From positions 1 through 64,000 of the forward strand of contig CALXDL010000024.1 in NCBI GenBank assembly GCA_944387055.1: 64,000 bases of DNA. The letters are read 5' to 3'. The position numbers and the translations under genes are program-made. Position 1 is the first letter of the stretch, and the number at the start of each line of letters is the position of its first letter. This DNA comes from an uncultured Oscillospiraceae bacterium (GTDB lineage Bacteria; Bacillota; Clostridia; Oscillospirales; Oscillospiraceae). Below the pieces are notes generated by a model. That model worked only from the letters and a program-made list of their open reading frames with translations. It had not been told where the DNA came from and searched no databases. Of the stretch, positions 37,361-45,694 are shown in pieces.

Positions 37361-38449
37361 ATGTGTGATGAGAAGATGACAATACTCAAACAGCTGCCAG
37401 ATCCGCTCCTGACCTGGTATCGGACCAACGCCCGGGACCTGCCTTGGCGGCGGACGGCAGATCCATACCGGATCTGGGTGTCGGAGATCATGCTCCAGCA
37501 GACCCGGGTGGCAGCAGTGCTGGACTATTATGACCGGTTCCTGGCAGCCTTCCCCACGGTGGAAGCTTTGGCAGCGGCACCGGAGGAGCGGCTGATGAAG
37601 CTGTGGGAGGGCCTGGGCTATTACAGCCGGGCCAGGAACCTCCAGAAGGCGGCCCGCATCATCGCGGCATCCGGGACATTCCCGAACACGTATCGGGAGC
37701 TGTTGGCCCTGCCGGGCATCGGAGAGTATACCGCCGGGGCCATCGCCTCGGCCGCCTTTGGGCGGCGGGAAGCGGCTGTGGACGGCAATGTATCGCGTGT
37801 GGTCATGCGCTTGACAGACTGTTGGGACGATATCGCCGATCCCAAGGTGAAGCGGTCGATCCGTCAGCAGATCCAGGAGATCTTACCGGAAACAGAGACG
37901 GATATGCGCGTGTTCAACCAGGCCACCATGGAACTGGGCGCTACGGTCTGCGTGCCGAACGGAGCGCCCAGATGCGATGCATGCCCAGCGGCCGGTCTCT
38001 GCCTGGGCCGCCGCCATGGGACCGCGAAGCATCTGCCAGTCAAAGCAGGAAAGAAGAGCAGGCGGATCGAAGAGAAGACGGTGCTCCTGCTGCTGCGCGG
38101 CGGAACGGTGGCCCTGCGCAAGCGCCCTCCCACGGGACTGCTGGCAGGGCTCTGGGAGTTCCCCAATGTGGAGGGGGCCTTGGATGAGGCTGCTGCTGCC
38201 GCTGTTGTAGCGAACTGGGGCCTGACAGCGAAAAGATGGAAGAGCCGCTTGACGGCCAGGCACATCTTCACCCATGTGGAGTGGCACATGACCGGCTATG
38301 CCTTGGAGGTGACCGGGGATGGCCCGGCGGAGTTCTTCTGGGCAGACGCTGGCGACCTGGCGCAGCGGGCGGTGCCCTCTGCTTTTGCCCGGTACTATAC
38401 CGAGGCGGAAACGTGCTTGAAGGAGGGGACGACATGGGATGGATGGTAG
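37361..38449 (+). CDS. mutY: A/G-specific adenine glycosylase MutY
   Basis: Removes adenine mispaired with 8-oxoguanine. The 362-residue protein has SEIMLQQTRVAAVLDYY, the helix-hairpin-helix LPGIGEYTAGAIASAAFG (about 120), the catalytic Asp in VDGNVSRVVMRL (about 142) and a NUDIX-like C-terminal domain (about 235-355). The iron-sulfur motif is C-x7-C-x2-C-x5-C (CVPNGAPRCDACPAAGLC), one residue longer in the first gap than the textbook C-x6-C. The upstream 20 bases contain TATGAT/ACAAT-like promoter elements and no clear ribosome site, so a near-leaderless transcript is possible; a second Met (MTILKQ) is six codons in. Confidence 0.95.
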   Translation: MCDEKMTILKQLPDPLLTWYRTNARDLPWRRTADPYRIWVSEIMLQQTRVAAVLDYYDRFLAAFPTVEALAAAPEERLMKLWEGLGYYSRARNLQKAARIIAASGTFPNTYRELLALPGIGEYTAGAIASAAFGRREAAVDGNVSRVVMRLTDCWDDIADPKVKRSIRQQIQEILPETETDMRVFNQATMELGATVCVPNGAPRCDACPAAGLCLGRRHGTAKHLPVKAGKKSRRIEEKTVLLLLRGGTVALRKRPPTGLLAGLWEFPNVEGALDEAAAAAVVANWGLTAKRWKSRLTARHIFTHVEWHMTGYALEVTGDGPAEFFWADAGDLAQRAVPSAFARYYTEAETCLKEGTTWDGW

Positions 38450-38676
38450 GCCTGCCTCTGGGACTGTTCCGTCTGCTGGGCGGCTTCTTGCTGCTGGTCT
38501 TGCGCTTTGCGGTGCCGGTGCTCATCCTCGTGGCGGCAGTCATCGTGATACGGCGTCTGCGCGCGGGCGCTGCCCGGCATCAGGATCGTGCGCAGGAGCC
38601 AAAGTTCCGCGGGCCGGTGTACACTGTGGACTACGAAGAGGTCGAGGATCCGGAGGATCAAGAGGAGCAGAAGTAA
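38434..38676 (+). CDS. Small single-pass membrane protein
   Basis: Hypothetical protein of 80 residues, MGWMVGLPLGLFRLLGGFLLLVLRFAVPVLILVAAVIVIRR, with one or two hydrophobic helices followed by a basic then acidic tail (YEEVEDPEDQEEQK). AGGAGGGG lies inside the mutY 3' end and the genes overlap by 16 bases. No family recognised. Confidence 0.65.
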   Translation: MGWMVGLPLGLFRLLGGFLLLVLRFAVPVLILVAAVIVIRRLRAGAARHQDRAQEPKFRGPVYTVDYEEVEDPEDQEEQK

Positions 38677-38872
38677 GAGGCGTGGGATGAGACGGATGGG
38701 CCTGGCAGGCACCGTGCTGCTGACCCTTTTGATGCGCAGGCTGGTCTGGTGCCCGCAGTGGCCGTGATCGCCACGGGCAGGAGACGTCCCATCTCGTCCC
38801 TGCCCGGCGGAGCGGACGGACCTTTGACGAGGACATCCGCCGGATGAGAGGAGAGAAGGAGGGGGAGCAAGC

Positions 38873-39349
38873 ATGCCCTTCTGGAAGAAAAGCGAGGACC
38901 CCTGGGACGTGGAGCCGAAGAAGTCCACCCGTCCGGCGGCACCGGTATCGGAAGACAAGGACGATGTTCCTGGTCTGGTGGACGAGCTGCGGGACTGGAA
39001 CCAGGAGCGGAAGGAGAAAAAGCGCCGGCGGGAGACCCCGCCGCCTCCCATGGCCTGCCCCTGGTGCGGGCAGGAGATGGAATTGGGGTATCTGACGGGA
39101 GGCCGGGGCGTGTTCTGGATCCGCGGCCTTCCCACTGCGAAAAAGCTGTGGCTGGGTGCGGGACGTGACGACACCATGCGCCTGGATGTGGGAGGCGGTC
39201 TTGCATCCTATCAGACCGCCTGGTTTTGCCAGGCGTGCCAAAAGATAGTGGTGGAAGCCGCCGGGATACACCCGCTGGGGGAGGGATATGTGGGCCTATC
39301 CCTTCAGACAGAGGAAGGACGCCCCCAAGAAGAACTGGAACAAGAATGA
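38873..39349 (+). CDS. Zinc-ribbon protein, PF20097/DUF6487-like
   Basis: Cytosolic protein of 158 residues. A charged N-terminal half (1-55) precedes a four-cysteine module MACPWCGQEMELGYLTGGRGVFW...WFCQACQKIVVEAAG (Cys pairs about 62/65 and 123/126). The pattern with an intervening R-G-x-x-W region resembles the PF20097 family of unknown function. AAGGAGGGGG precedes the ATG. It is followed 18 bases later by tdk. Confidence 0.75.
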   Translation: MPFWKKSEDPWDVEPKKSTRPAAPVSEDKDDVPGLVDELRDWNQERKEKKRRRETPPPPMACPWCGQEMELGYLTGGRGVFWIRGLPTAKKLWLGAGRDDTMRLDVGGGLASYQTAWFCQACQKIVVEAAGIHPLGEGYVGLSLQTEEGRPQEELEQE

Positions 39350-39367
39350 GAGGGAGACAACAGATCG

Positions 39368-39958
39368 ATGGCACAGCTCTATTTTAAATACGGAGCCATG
39401 GGCTCCAGTAAGACGGCAAATGCATTGATGACCCGCTTCAATTATGAGGAGCGGGGACAGAAGACCCTTTTGGTGAAACCCAGGCTCGACACCCGGGATG
39501 GGGACCACATGGTGGTCTCCCGGATCGGACTGACATATCCCTGCATCTATTTTGACGAGATGCAGCAGTTCTCCGTCATGGAACTGCAGCAGAACGCCTG
39601 TATCATCGTGGACGAGGCTCAGTTCTTGACCAGGGACGAGGTCATGTACCTGGTGGGCCTGGTGGATGATTTGGGCATCCCTGTCATCTGCTATGGCCTG
39701 CGGGCGGATTTCAAGGGGGACCTGTTCCCCGGCAGCGAGGCCCTGCTGGTGATGGCCGATAAGATCGAGGAGGTCAAGACCATCTGCTGGTGCGGCAAGA
39801 AAGCCACCTTCAACGCCCGGTTCGACCATACCGGCAAGGTACTCAAGGAGGGCGAACAGGTGGTCCTGGGGGCCAACGACCAGTACATCGGCCTGTGCCG
39901 CAGGCACTGGATGGCCGGGGACCTGGGGCCGGACTTCCACCCGGAGGACCTGCTGTGA
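39368..39958 (+). CDS. tdk: Thymidine kinase
   Basis: Salvage enzyme phosphorylating thymidine to dTMP. The 196-residue type II kinase has the P-loop GAMGSSKTANAL (residue 10; S-S-K-T in place of the usual S-G-K-T/S), Walker B VDEAQFL (about 84), the lasso-domain cysteines CWCGKKATFNAR (about 142) and CRRHW at the end. Gly-to-Ser in the P-loop occurs in the family. Overlaps the next gene by four bases. Confidence 0.95.
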   Translation: MAQLYFKYGAMGSSKTANALMTRFNYEERGQKTLLVKPRLDTRDGDHMVVSRIGLTYPCIYFDEMQQFSVMELQQNACIIVDEAQFLTRDEVMYLVGLVDDLGIPVICYGLRADFKGDLFPGSEALLVMADKIEEVKTICWCGKKATFNARFDHTGKVLKEGEQVVLGANDQYIGLCRRHWMAGDLGPDFHPEDLL

Positions 39959-40827
39959 TCTGTCATCTCTGTCCCCGGGACTGCGGCGCGGAGCGGACGG
40001 AGACGAAGCGGGGCGGCGTGTGCCGCCAGCCCAGCTTTCCTGTGGCCGCCCGGGCCATGCTACACCAGTGGGAGGAGCCCTGTCTCGCGGGGGAGCACGG
40101 CGCCGGATGCGTGTTCTTCTCCGGCTGTGTTCTGCGGTGCTGCTTCTGCCAGAACAGGCCCATCTCCCAGGGGGACGTGGGGAAGATCCTGACGGCGGCG
40201 CGGCTGCGGGAGATCTTCCACGAGCTGATCGAGCAGGGGGCCGCCTGCCTGGACCTGGTGACCCCCACCCACTTCACTGACGCCGTGCTGGAAGCCCTGG
40301 GAGACGAACAGTGGCCCGTGCCGGTGGTGTGGAACTGCGGCGGCTATGAGAGACCGGAGACCCTGCGCCGCCTGGAGGGGAAGGTCCAGGTGTACCTGCC
40401 GGACCTGAAGTACGCCCTGCCCGAGCCTGCCCAAAAATACTCCGCGGCGGCGGACTATTTTGACTGGGCCAGCCGGGCCATTTTGGAGATGTTTCGCCAG
40501 ACAGGGCCGTACCGGATGGAGAATGGCCTGCTGAAGCGGGGCGTGCTGATCCGCCACCTGCTGCTGCCGGGAGAGCTGGAGAACACCCGCCGCTGTATCG
40601 ATTGGGTGGCGGAGACCTTCCGCCCTGGGGAGGTGCTCTTCTCCCTCATGAGCCAGTATACCCCCCAGCCGGGGGCGGAAGGAAACCTCCGCCGCCATGT
40701 GACGAAGGCGGAGTACCGGGCGGCGGTCCAGTACATGGCCAACTGCGGCATCACCGACGGCTATACCCAGGAGCGGACGTCGGCCAAGGAGGAGTACACT
40801 CCGGACTTTGACCTGCGGGGGCTGTGA
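39955..40827 (+). CDS. Radical SAM protein, pyruvate-formate-lyase-activase-like (COG1313)
   Basis: Predicted [4Fe-4S]/SAM enzyme of 290 residues. It begins ICHLCPRDCGAERTE with extra N-terminal cysteines typical of the COG1313 group and has the radical SAM motif CVLRCCFCQN (C-x3-C-x2-C, about residue 54). The start is GTG at 39955, which overlaps the tdk stop as GTGA. A longer upstream extension is only a shadow of tdk. The glycyl-radical partner, if any, is not in the window; substrate unknown. Confidence 0.88.
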   Translation: MICHLCPRDCGAERTETKRGGVCRQPSFPVAARAMLHQWEEPCLAGEHGAGCVFFSGCVLRCCFCQNRPISQGDVGKILTAARLREIFHELIEQGAACLDLVTPTHFTDAVLEALGDEQWPVPVVWNCGGYERPETLRRLEGKVQVYLPDLKYALPEPAQKYSAAADYFDWASRAILEMFRQTGPYRMENGLLKRGVLIRHLLLPGELENTRRCIDWVAETFRPGEVLFSLMSQYTPQPGAEGNLRRHVTKAEYRAAVQYMANCGITDGYTQERTSAKEEYTPDFDLRGL

Positions 40828-40913
40828 AGCTTGGAAATTTTACCCGGATCTGATGGAAACCGCCTCTGTCTTGTGGTATCCTGGAGGAAACTGTTGGAAG
40901 GGGCGGCGCTTTC

Positions 40914-41423
40914 ATGGCTCGTAAACTCCGAAACGGGATCTTGCTCCTGCTGGCAGCCGCCGCCGCAGCCTTTACCGCCTGGATGCTGTGGCCCCGGTCT
41001 CTGGCCGGTACCCTGGATCTGGAGGGGCGGGAGATCTGGGCCGTTATCATCCACAACGACGCGGGAGCGGTCCCGGGCATGGATGGGTTTGTAGTCCAGC
41101 CCGCTGGGGATGTGAAGGGATCCGCCCTTCCAGCAGGCAGCCAACAGGCAGAGGCGGTGCTGGCCCTGCTGGATGGATATACCTGGCACCCCTGCTGGAG
41201 GACTTTGACCGGAAATGGAGCCCTCTCCGGCATTGGCGCGTTGAGCGTGTCGCTGTACGACGCCCAGGACCGGGATCGTAATTTCAAGGTCTACAGCGGC
41301 ATCGGGGAGATCCGGCTGAACGACCAGATCGTCCGGCTGGACTATTTCGGAAACGACGCCGCCGAACAGCTCTCGAAAGAGCTGGCAGCCATCCTCCAGG
41401 ATGGATCCGGGGTTGCAAATTGA
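40914..41423 (+). CDS. Exported or membrane-anchored hypothetical protein
   Basis: A 169-residue protein with a typical N-terminal signal/anchor (MARKLRNGILLLLAAAAAAFTAWMLW) and a mixed alpha/beta extracytoplasmic domain ending LSKELAAILQDGSGVAN. GGAAGGGG lies about 12 bases before the ATG. No family is recognised. It lies 86 bases after the radical SAM gene and ends 23 bases before a hairpin terminator. Confidence 0.7.
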   Translation: MARKLRNGILLLLAAAAAAFTAWMLWPRSLAGTLDLEGREIWAVIIHNDAGAVPGMDGFVVQPAGDVKGSALPAGSQQAEAVLALLDGYTWHPCWRTLTGNGALSGIGALSVSLYDAQDRDRNFKVYSGIGEIRLNDQIVRLDYFGNDAAEQLSKELAAILQDGSGVAN

Positions 41424-41440
41424 ATATCTTGTATTATAAT
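41413..41440 (+). promoter_or_regulatory. Promoter upstream of the MATE gene
   Basis: TTGCAA (41413-41418), 16-base spacer, perfect TATAAT (41435-41440). The -35 box overlaps the end of the preceding gene, and the predicted start falls at the base of a terminator hairpin. Confidence 0.7.
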
Positions 41441-41446
41441 AAGAGG

Positions 41447-41475
41447 GCTGTCCGTTTCGGACAGCTCGATTTTTG
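41447..41475 (+). terminator. Terminator/attenuator hairpin before the MATE gene
   Basis: Perfect 8-bp stem GCTGTCCG/CGGACAGC with a TTT loop, then TCGATTTTTG. It can end readthrough from the upstream gene but also lies at the 5' end of the MATE transcript. Confidence 0.75.
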
Positions 41476-41497
41476 TGTGTTTTAGGAGAGACCTATT

Positions 41498-42880
41498 ATG
41501 AAGCTGGAGAACGATCTGGGCGCCGATCCCATCCGGCCGCTGGTCTGGCGGATCGCCATCCCCAGCATGCTGGCCCAGTTCGTCAGCGTGCTCTATAGTA
41601 TCGTGGACCGCATCTATATCAGTAATATCCCTTTGGTGGGCGAGACGGCACTGGCTGGCGTGGGAGTCTGCGGACCGGTGGTGACCATGCTGGGGGCTTT
41701 TGCCTCTTTGATCGGCATAGGCGGTGCGCCCCTCATGAGCATCCGGATGGGGGCCAGGCGGATGGAGGAGGCCCGGAGGATCCAGTCCAACGCGTTCCTG
41801 ATGCTGTGCGTGTGCGGCGTCATACTGACAGCGGTGGTGTTTCCCCTGCGCAGGCCTATGCTGATGGCATTTGGTGCCAGTGCTGTCACCTATCCCTTTG
41901 CAGAGGAGTATTTCTCCATATACCTCTGCGGGACGGTGTTCAACCTTTTAGCCCTGGGCCTGGACCAGTTCATCATCAGTCAGGGATACTCCAAGGAGGG
42001 GATGAAGTCCGTGATGCTGGGAGCAGCGCTGAACATCGTGCTGGACCCAGTGTTCATCTTTGCCTTCGATATGGGAGTCGCAGGGGCTGCCGTGGCTACA
42101 GTGCTCTCCCAGCTGGCCAGCTGCGTGTATGTGCTGCGGATCTTGTTGGGCCGGAACGTACCGGTGCGCATCCGTCTCGGCGGCTACCGTTGGGCACTGA
42201 TGCGGCGGATCCTGGCCCTGGGCTCCACTCCCTTCGCCATCGTGGCCATCGACAACGTGATGATCATCGCGCTGAACGCGGTGCTGCAGTTCTATGGAGG
42301 GGAGGCGTTGGGGGACCGGCTCGTCACCTGTGCCACGATCGTCCAGAGCTTCATGCTGGTGGTCACGATGCCGCTGAGCGGCATCTCCTGCGGGACGCAG
42401 ACGATCTTGGCCTTCAATTACGGTGCCCGCCGGCGAGACCGCATCCTGGAGGCTCAAAAACAGATCGTGCGGATGTGTGTCGGCTATGTGACTGTGCTGT
42501 TCGTGCTCTCACGCCTGGCAGGACCACTGTTCGTCCGCCTCTTCACAGCAGAGCCGGACTTGGCGGCAGAGGCGTTCGCCGCCATCAAGGTCTCCACGCT
42601 CGCCATCATCCCCTTGGGCGTCCAATACGCTTTGGTAGACGGCTTCACCGGTATGGGACAGGTGCGTTTGTCCCTGCCGCTGTCCTTTTGGCGCAAGCTG
42701 GTATACTTCGCGGCACTGTTCCTCATCCCGCGGGTCTTCCCGGCCAGGGCCGTATTCTTTGTGGAGCCGGTATCCGATGTGCTGGGGCCGCTGGTGACCA
42801 TCCTAGTCTACCGCTGGACGATCGGCCGCGTGCTGGACTTCGAGGAGGACGAAGCGGATATAGAGCGCCTGCCCGCCTGA
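41498..42880 (+). CDS. MATE family efflux transporter
   Basis: Twelve-helix multidrug/cation antiporter of 460 residues in the inner membrane. It opens with LGADPIRPLVWRIAIPSMLAQFVSVLYSIVDRIYI, the MATE pattern, and the two six-helix halves repeat with ALGSTPFAIVAIDNVMIIALNAVLQFYGG in the second half. TTTTAGGAGAG precedes the ATG. Substrate cannot be predicted. Confidence 0.93.
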   Translation: MKLENDLGADPIRPLVWRIAIPSMLAQFVSVLYSIVDRIYISNIPLVGETALAGVGVCGPVVTMLGAFASLIGIGGAPLMSIRMGARRMEEARRIQSNAFLMLCVCGVILTAVVFPLRRPMLMAFGASAVTYPFAEEYFSIYLCGTVFNLLALGLDQFIISQGYSKEGMKSVMLGAALNIVLDPVFIFAFDMGVAGAAVATVLSQLASCVYVLRILLGRNVPVRIRLGGYRWALMRRILALGSTPFAIVAIDNVMIIALNAVLQFYGGEALGDRLVTCATIVQSFMLVVTMPLSGISCGTQTILAFNYGARRRDRILEAQKQIVRMCVGYVTVLFVLSRLAGPLFVRLFTAEPDLAAEAFAAIKVSTLAIIPLGVQYALVDGFTGMGQVRLSLPLSFWRKLVYFAALFLIPRVFPARAVFFVEPVSDVLGPLVTILVYRWTIGRVLDFEEDEADIERLPA

Positions 42881-42891
42881 AAGCAGGGGTC

Positions 42892-43050
42892 TCCAGGGAC
42901 CAGAGATCCCTGGACCGCAGCGGCAGACAGAGGTGTTGGAGCGTCCTTCTCGGGCGTCCGATGCGATGGCCCGGGCAGTATCCAACGAAAGAGGAGCTGT
43001 GAGAAAATGTTTGGTCCCCAAAGGCCATGGGCCTTTGGGGACCATTTTTT
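42892..43050 (+). ncRNA. Possible structured 3' RNA ending in a strong terminator
   Basis: After the MATE stop, three stems follow in order: TCCAGGGA/TCCCTGGA (42892-42914), GTTGGA/TCCAAC enclosing CTCGGGC/GCCCGGG (42935-42986), then the terminator stem. It may be only a long 3' UTR. No promoter of its own is obvious. Confidence 0.3.
43012..43050 (+). terminator. Terminator of the MATE gene
   Basis: A 15-bp perfect stem beginning TGGTCCCCAAAGG with an ATG loop followed by TTTTTT, 130 bases after the stop codon. Confidence 0.92.
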
Positions 43051-43070
43051 GATAGCTGACCAGACCCGCT

Positions 43071-44105
43071 TCAACGGGGATCATCCAGTTTCCGCAGAGC
43101 ATCCATCGCCTCGGAGAAGGTGCGGGCCTTGGCAGAGGGATTGCCCCGCAGGATCCGCAGTGAGCGGCGGTAAGTCCGCGATGTGCGGGCGCGGATAGCA
43201 GCTTCCCGGTCGCGGAGCCGGTCCAGCGCTTCGGCGATCTCAGCCCGCCGCTGCGCCAGAGACGCCTCGCTCAGATCCTTGGCGTCCTCTAGACGCTCCT
43301 GACACCGCTCCAGAGCGTGAGCGATGGTGTGGAGGACCTCCAGCTTGGCAGCGGTGCGGCGGCGCAAAGAGCGCTCCAGCGCTTCCTGGCGCTTGTGGGT
43401 CCGCTGAGCACGGACCGCACGGTCATGCTGGCGGCCGGCTTCGATGCGCTCCTGGAGGAGGAGCTTCTCCAAGGCGGTCCGCTCCCGGAACCTGCGCAGG
43501 TCTTCCTCGGCAAAGGCAGAGAACACCTCCGCCCGCTTGGCCAACCGGCGCAGATCCTCGTTCTCTTCCGTGAGCTTGGTGAGGACTTCTTTGAGGTCCA
43601 TGGCCGCCTGGACAGAACGGACCACATCTACGGTGAAGGCCACCGTCAGGACCAGGGCCATCGGATCCACCAAAAAGTCCGGGACGCGCTGGAGCAGCCG
43701 TGCCACCGGCGGATGGAGGAAACGCACCAGCAGGATGGAGAAAAAGCCCCAGGCCACAGAGCTGGTGAAACAGATGTATCCATTGAGATTGAGGGGCTGC
43801 TTGGAATAGTCCCAATAGCGGACTTTGAACAGCCGCTCCATCACGGCGCCGGTGGCATATTCCAATGCCGTGGCAGCGAGCATGCCCAGCAGGAACACCA
43901 GAGGGAGCTCCTGCGCTACGGGGATGGTGACAAAGAGGATGATGATGGCGCCGGAGCCATAGATGGGCAGCAAAGGGCCCTGGAGGAAGCCGCGGTTCAC
44001 CCAATGCCGCTGGCGAAGGGAGACATAGCAGCTCTCCCACACCCAACCGCAGAAACAATAGAAGAAGAACAATAAGACCCATTGGCCCGTCGTGTAGATA
44101 TCCAT
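43071..44105 (-). CDS. PF06541 (putative ABC-transporter permease, CmpB-like) membrane protein with coiled-coil tail
   Basis: Protein of 344 residues. The N-terminal half (1-165) has about five helices with the family motifs FFFYCFCGWVWESCYVSLRQRHWVNRGFLQGPLLPIYGSGA and GAVMERLFKVRYWDYSKQPLNLNGYICFTSSVAWG. The C-terminal half (about 185-344) is a highly charged Arg/Glu helix predicted as coiled coil, longer than in most members. Function of the family is unknown despite its name. Start ATG 44105 has AAGGAG upstream. It follows the CNNM gene by 28 bases. Confidence 0.88.
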   Translation of the reverse strand: MDIYTTGQWVLLFFFYCFCGWVWESCYVSLRQRHWVNRGFLQGPLLPIYGSGAIIILFVTIPVAQELPLVFLLGMLAATALEYATGAVMERLFKVRYWDYSKQPLNLNGYICFTSSVAWGFFSILLVRFLHPPVARLLQRVPDFLVDPMALVLTVAFTVDVVRSVQAAMDLKEVLTKLTEENEDLRRLAKRAEVFSAFAEEDLRRFRERTALEKLLLQERIEAGRQHDRAVRAQRTHKRQEALERSLRRRTAAKLEVLHTIAHALERCQERLEDAKDLSEASLAQRRAEIAEALDRLRDREAAIRARTSRTYRRSLRILRGNPSAKARTFSEAMDALRKLDDPR

Positions 44106-44133
44106 CGGGAACGCTCCTTGGGCTGGGAGTGGA

Positions 44134-45411
44134 TCAAAGAGCCGGCTGGGCTGGGACGGAGTCTGCACACAGCTGCGCGACATGGACTTCCACCACCCGG
44201 CGGTGGTCCACCTGCGTCACTGTGACGTCCAGACCCTCGGCCTGGAAACGATCCCCCACCTGAGGCAGGCGGCCCAGCTGGTCGATGACCCAGCCGGAGA
44301 CCGTGCTGGCATCACAGTCGCCCTTGATCGCGAACAGATCGTAGAGGTCAGATAGATCCGCGCTGGCAGAGACGAGATAACTGCCGTCGCTCTGCCTGCG
44401 GAACGTCTCTACCACCTCGTCGTGCTCGTCCCAGATCTCGCCCACCAGCTCTTCCAGGATGTCCTCCAAAGTCAAAAGCCCCTCTGTACCGCCGTATTCA
44501 TCCACGACGATCGCCATGTGGGCCTTTTTCTTTTGCAGCGTCCGCAGCAGGAGGCCAAGGTCCGCGTTGGCAGTGGTATAGTGGACAGGGGCGATGCACC
44601 CAGAGATGTCCGCTTGGCCCCGATAGCGGGCGGCGTGGAAATCCTTCTCGTGGATGACGCCAACGATATCATCCACATCTTTGTGATAGACCGGGAGCCG
44701 GGAATACCCGCTCTCCGCGAAAGTGGCGGCGATCTCGTCCATAGAGGCAGAGTCCTCCACCGCCACGATATCTACGCGGGGCGTCAAGATGTCGCCGGCT
44801 TCTAAGTCGGCGAATTCGATGGCAGAGCGGATGAGCTGGCTCTCGTGCTGATCCAGACCGCCCTCGTTCTCCGCCTCGGAGACCATGGTGATGAGCTCTT
44901 CCTCAGTGATCCCGGCATCCTCAGCAGGCCGGATGATGTGGTCCAAGAGCCGCTTCCACTGGGAAAAGAGGAAGTTCAGCGGGCGCAGGATGGCCAAGAA
45001 GAACTGCAGCAGAGGCGTGGCCCACATCGCGAACTTCTCCGGCGACTCCTTTGCGATGCTCTTGGGAGAGATCTCTCCGAAAATGAGGATGACGACGGTC
45101 AGGACGACTGTGGAGACCGTAGGGCCATATCCCTCGCCCACCAGCTTAGTGAACAGCACCGCACCGATGGTGGAGGCGGTGATGTTGACGATGTTGTTGC
45201 CGATGAGCAGGGTGGAGAGCAGGCGGTCATATTCTTCTGAGATGGCCAGCGTCGTGGCCGCCCGTGTGTCACCACTCTCGGCCCGGTTCTTGAGGCGGAT
45301 CTTGTTCAGGCTGGAAAATGCGGTCTCTGTAGCGGAAAAATAGGCGGAAAAGCAGATCAGGACCATGAGCACGACGATCATGGCGATACTGGAACTGTCC
45401 ATAATGGGCAT
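44134..45411 (-). CDS. CNNM/CorC-type hemolysin-family membrane protein with CBS pair
   Basis: Protein of 425 residues: CNNM transmembrane domain (about 1-185, with [26 protein letters not shown] and [13 protein letters not shown]), a CBS pair (about 205-330, [11 protein letters not shown]... [28 protein letters not shown]) and a C-terminal CorC_HlyC domain (about 340-415). Members act in Mg2+/Co2+ homeostasis or membrane ion transport. The start MPIMDSSS has AAGGAG seven bases upstream. A leader with a large hairpin precedes it. Confidence 0.93.
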   Translation of the reverse strand: MPIMDSSSIAMIVVLMVLICFSAYFSATETAFSSLNKIRLKNRAESGDTRAATTLAISEEYDRLLSTLLIGNNIVNITASTIGAVLFTKLVGEGYGPTVSTVVLTVVILIFGEISPKSIAKESPEKFAMWATPLLQFFLAILRPLNFLFSQWKRLLDHIIRPAEDAGITEEELITMVSEAENEGGLDQHESQLIRSAIEFADLEAGDILTPRVDIVAVEDSASMDEIAATFAESGYSRLPVYHKDVDDIVGVIHEKDFHAARYRGQADISGCIAPVHYTTANADLGLLLRTLQKKKAHMAIVVDEYGGTEGLLTLEDILEELVGEIWDEHDEVVETFRRQSDGSYLVSASADLSDLYDLFAIKGDCDASTVSGWVIDQLGRLPQVGDRFQAEGLDVTVTQVDHRRVVEVHVAQLCADSVPAQPAL

Positions 45412-45456
45412 ATCACTCCTTAGATCCATCAACAAAAATTTAGAAAGGGAACGACG

Positions 45457-45497
45457 AAAGGACAGTCTGCCCCCTTGGGGGCCAGACTGTCCTTTTG
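45457..45497 (-). promoter_or_regulatory. Large hairpin in the CNNM-gene leader
   Basis: Inverted repeat AAAGGACAGTCTG.../...CAGACTGTCCTTT with an inner CCCCC/GGGGG stem, about 46 bases upstream of the CNNM start. It could attenuate transcription; the T-tract on the minus strand is only three bases outside the stem. Confidence 0.5.
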
Positions 45498-45583
45498 ACG
45501 ATATGTATCAGTGGGCAACGGAGGCTCGTCCACGCTCGATCCACGATCCCTTTCCCGGCCAATCGGCCGTATAAACAAACAAT

Positions 45584-45612
45584 ATCATACCACGTCTCTT
45601 GTCAGAATGCAA
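45584..45612 (-). promoter_or_regulatory. Probable promoter of the CNNM-PF06541 operon
   Basis: Minus-strand TATGAT with TTGCAT 17 bases upstream. The -35 is weak. It gives a leader of about 170 nt with a GGCCGATTGGCC-like hairpin and the larger one at 45457-45497. Confidence 0.45.
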
Positions 45613-45644
45613 TGGTAGATCGCACCGGCGCGGCAAAAACTTTC

Positions 45645-45690
45645 CGAAAAAAAGACCATTCCCCCGGCAGCCACAGCTGCCGGAGGAATG
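45645..45690 (-). terminator. Terminator of the SLH-protein gene
   Basis: Minus-strand stem ATTCC-CCGGCAG/CTGCCGG-GGAAT-type followed by a seven-T tract, directly after the stop codon. Confidence 0.9.
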
Positions 45691-45694
45691 AGGA

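Noticed and set aside
38677..38872. Possible gene in the 196-base gap before the zinc-ribbon gene
   Set aside because: Open frames there have no ribosome site; only loosely paired GGGATGAG/CTCGTCCC segments are seen.
42907..42960. T-box-like TGGACCGC followed by CGTCC and a terminator
   Set aside because: The T-box core (TGGNACCGCG) is one base short, no specifier stem is seen, and no plus-strand gene follows the terminator.
43007..43198. 63-codon frame starting MFGPQRPWAFG with a GAGGAG site
   Set aside because: Its first codons are the terminator stem itself and the rest is antisense to the PF06541 gene.
45412..45612. M-box (Mg2+) riboswitch before the CNNM gene
   Set aside because: Conserved M-box core bases and three-helix bundle are not recognisable; left as an unassigned leader.
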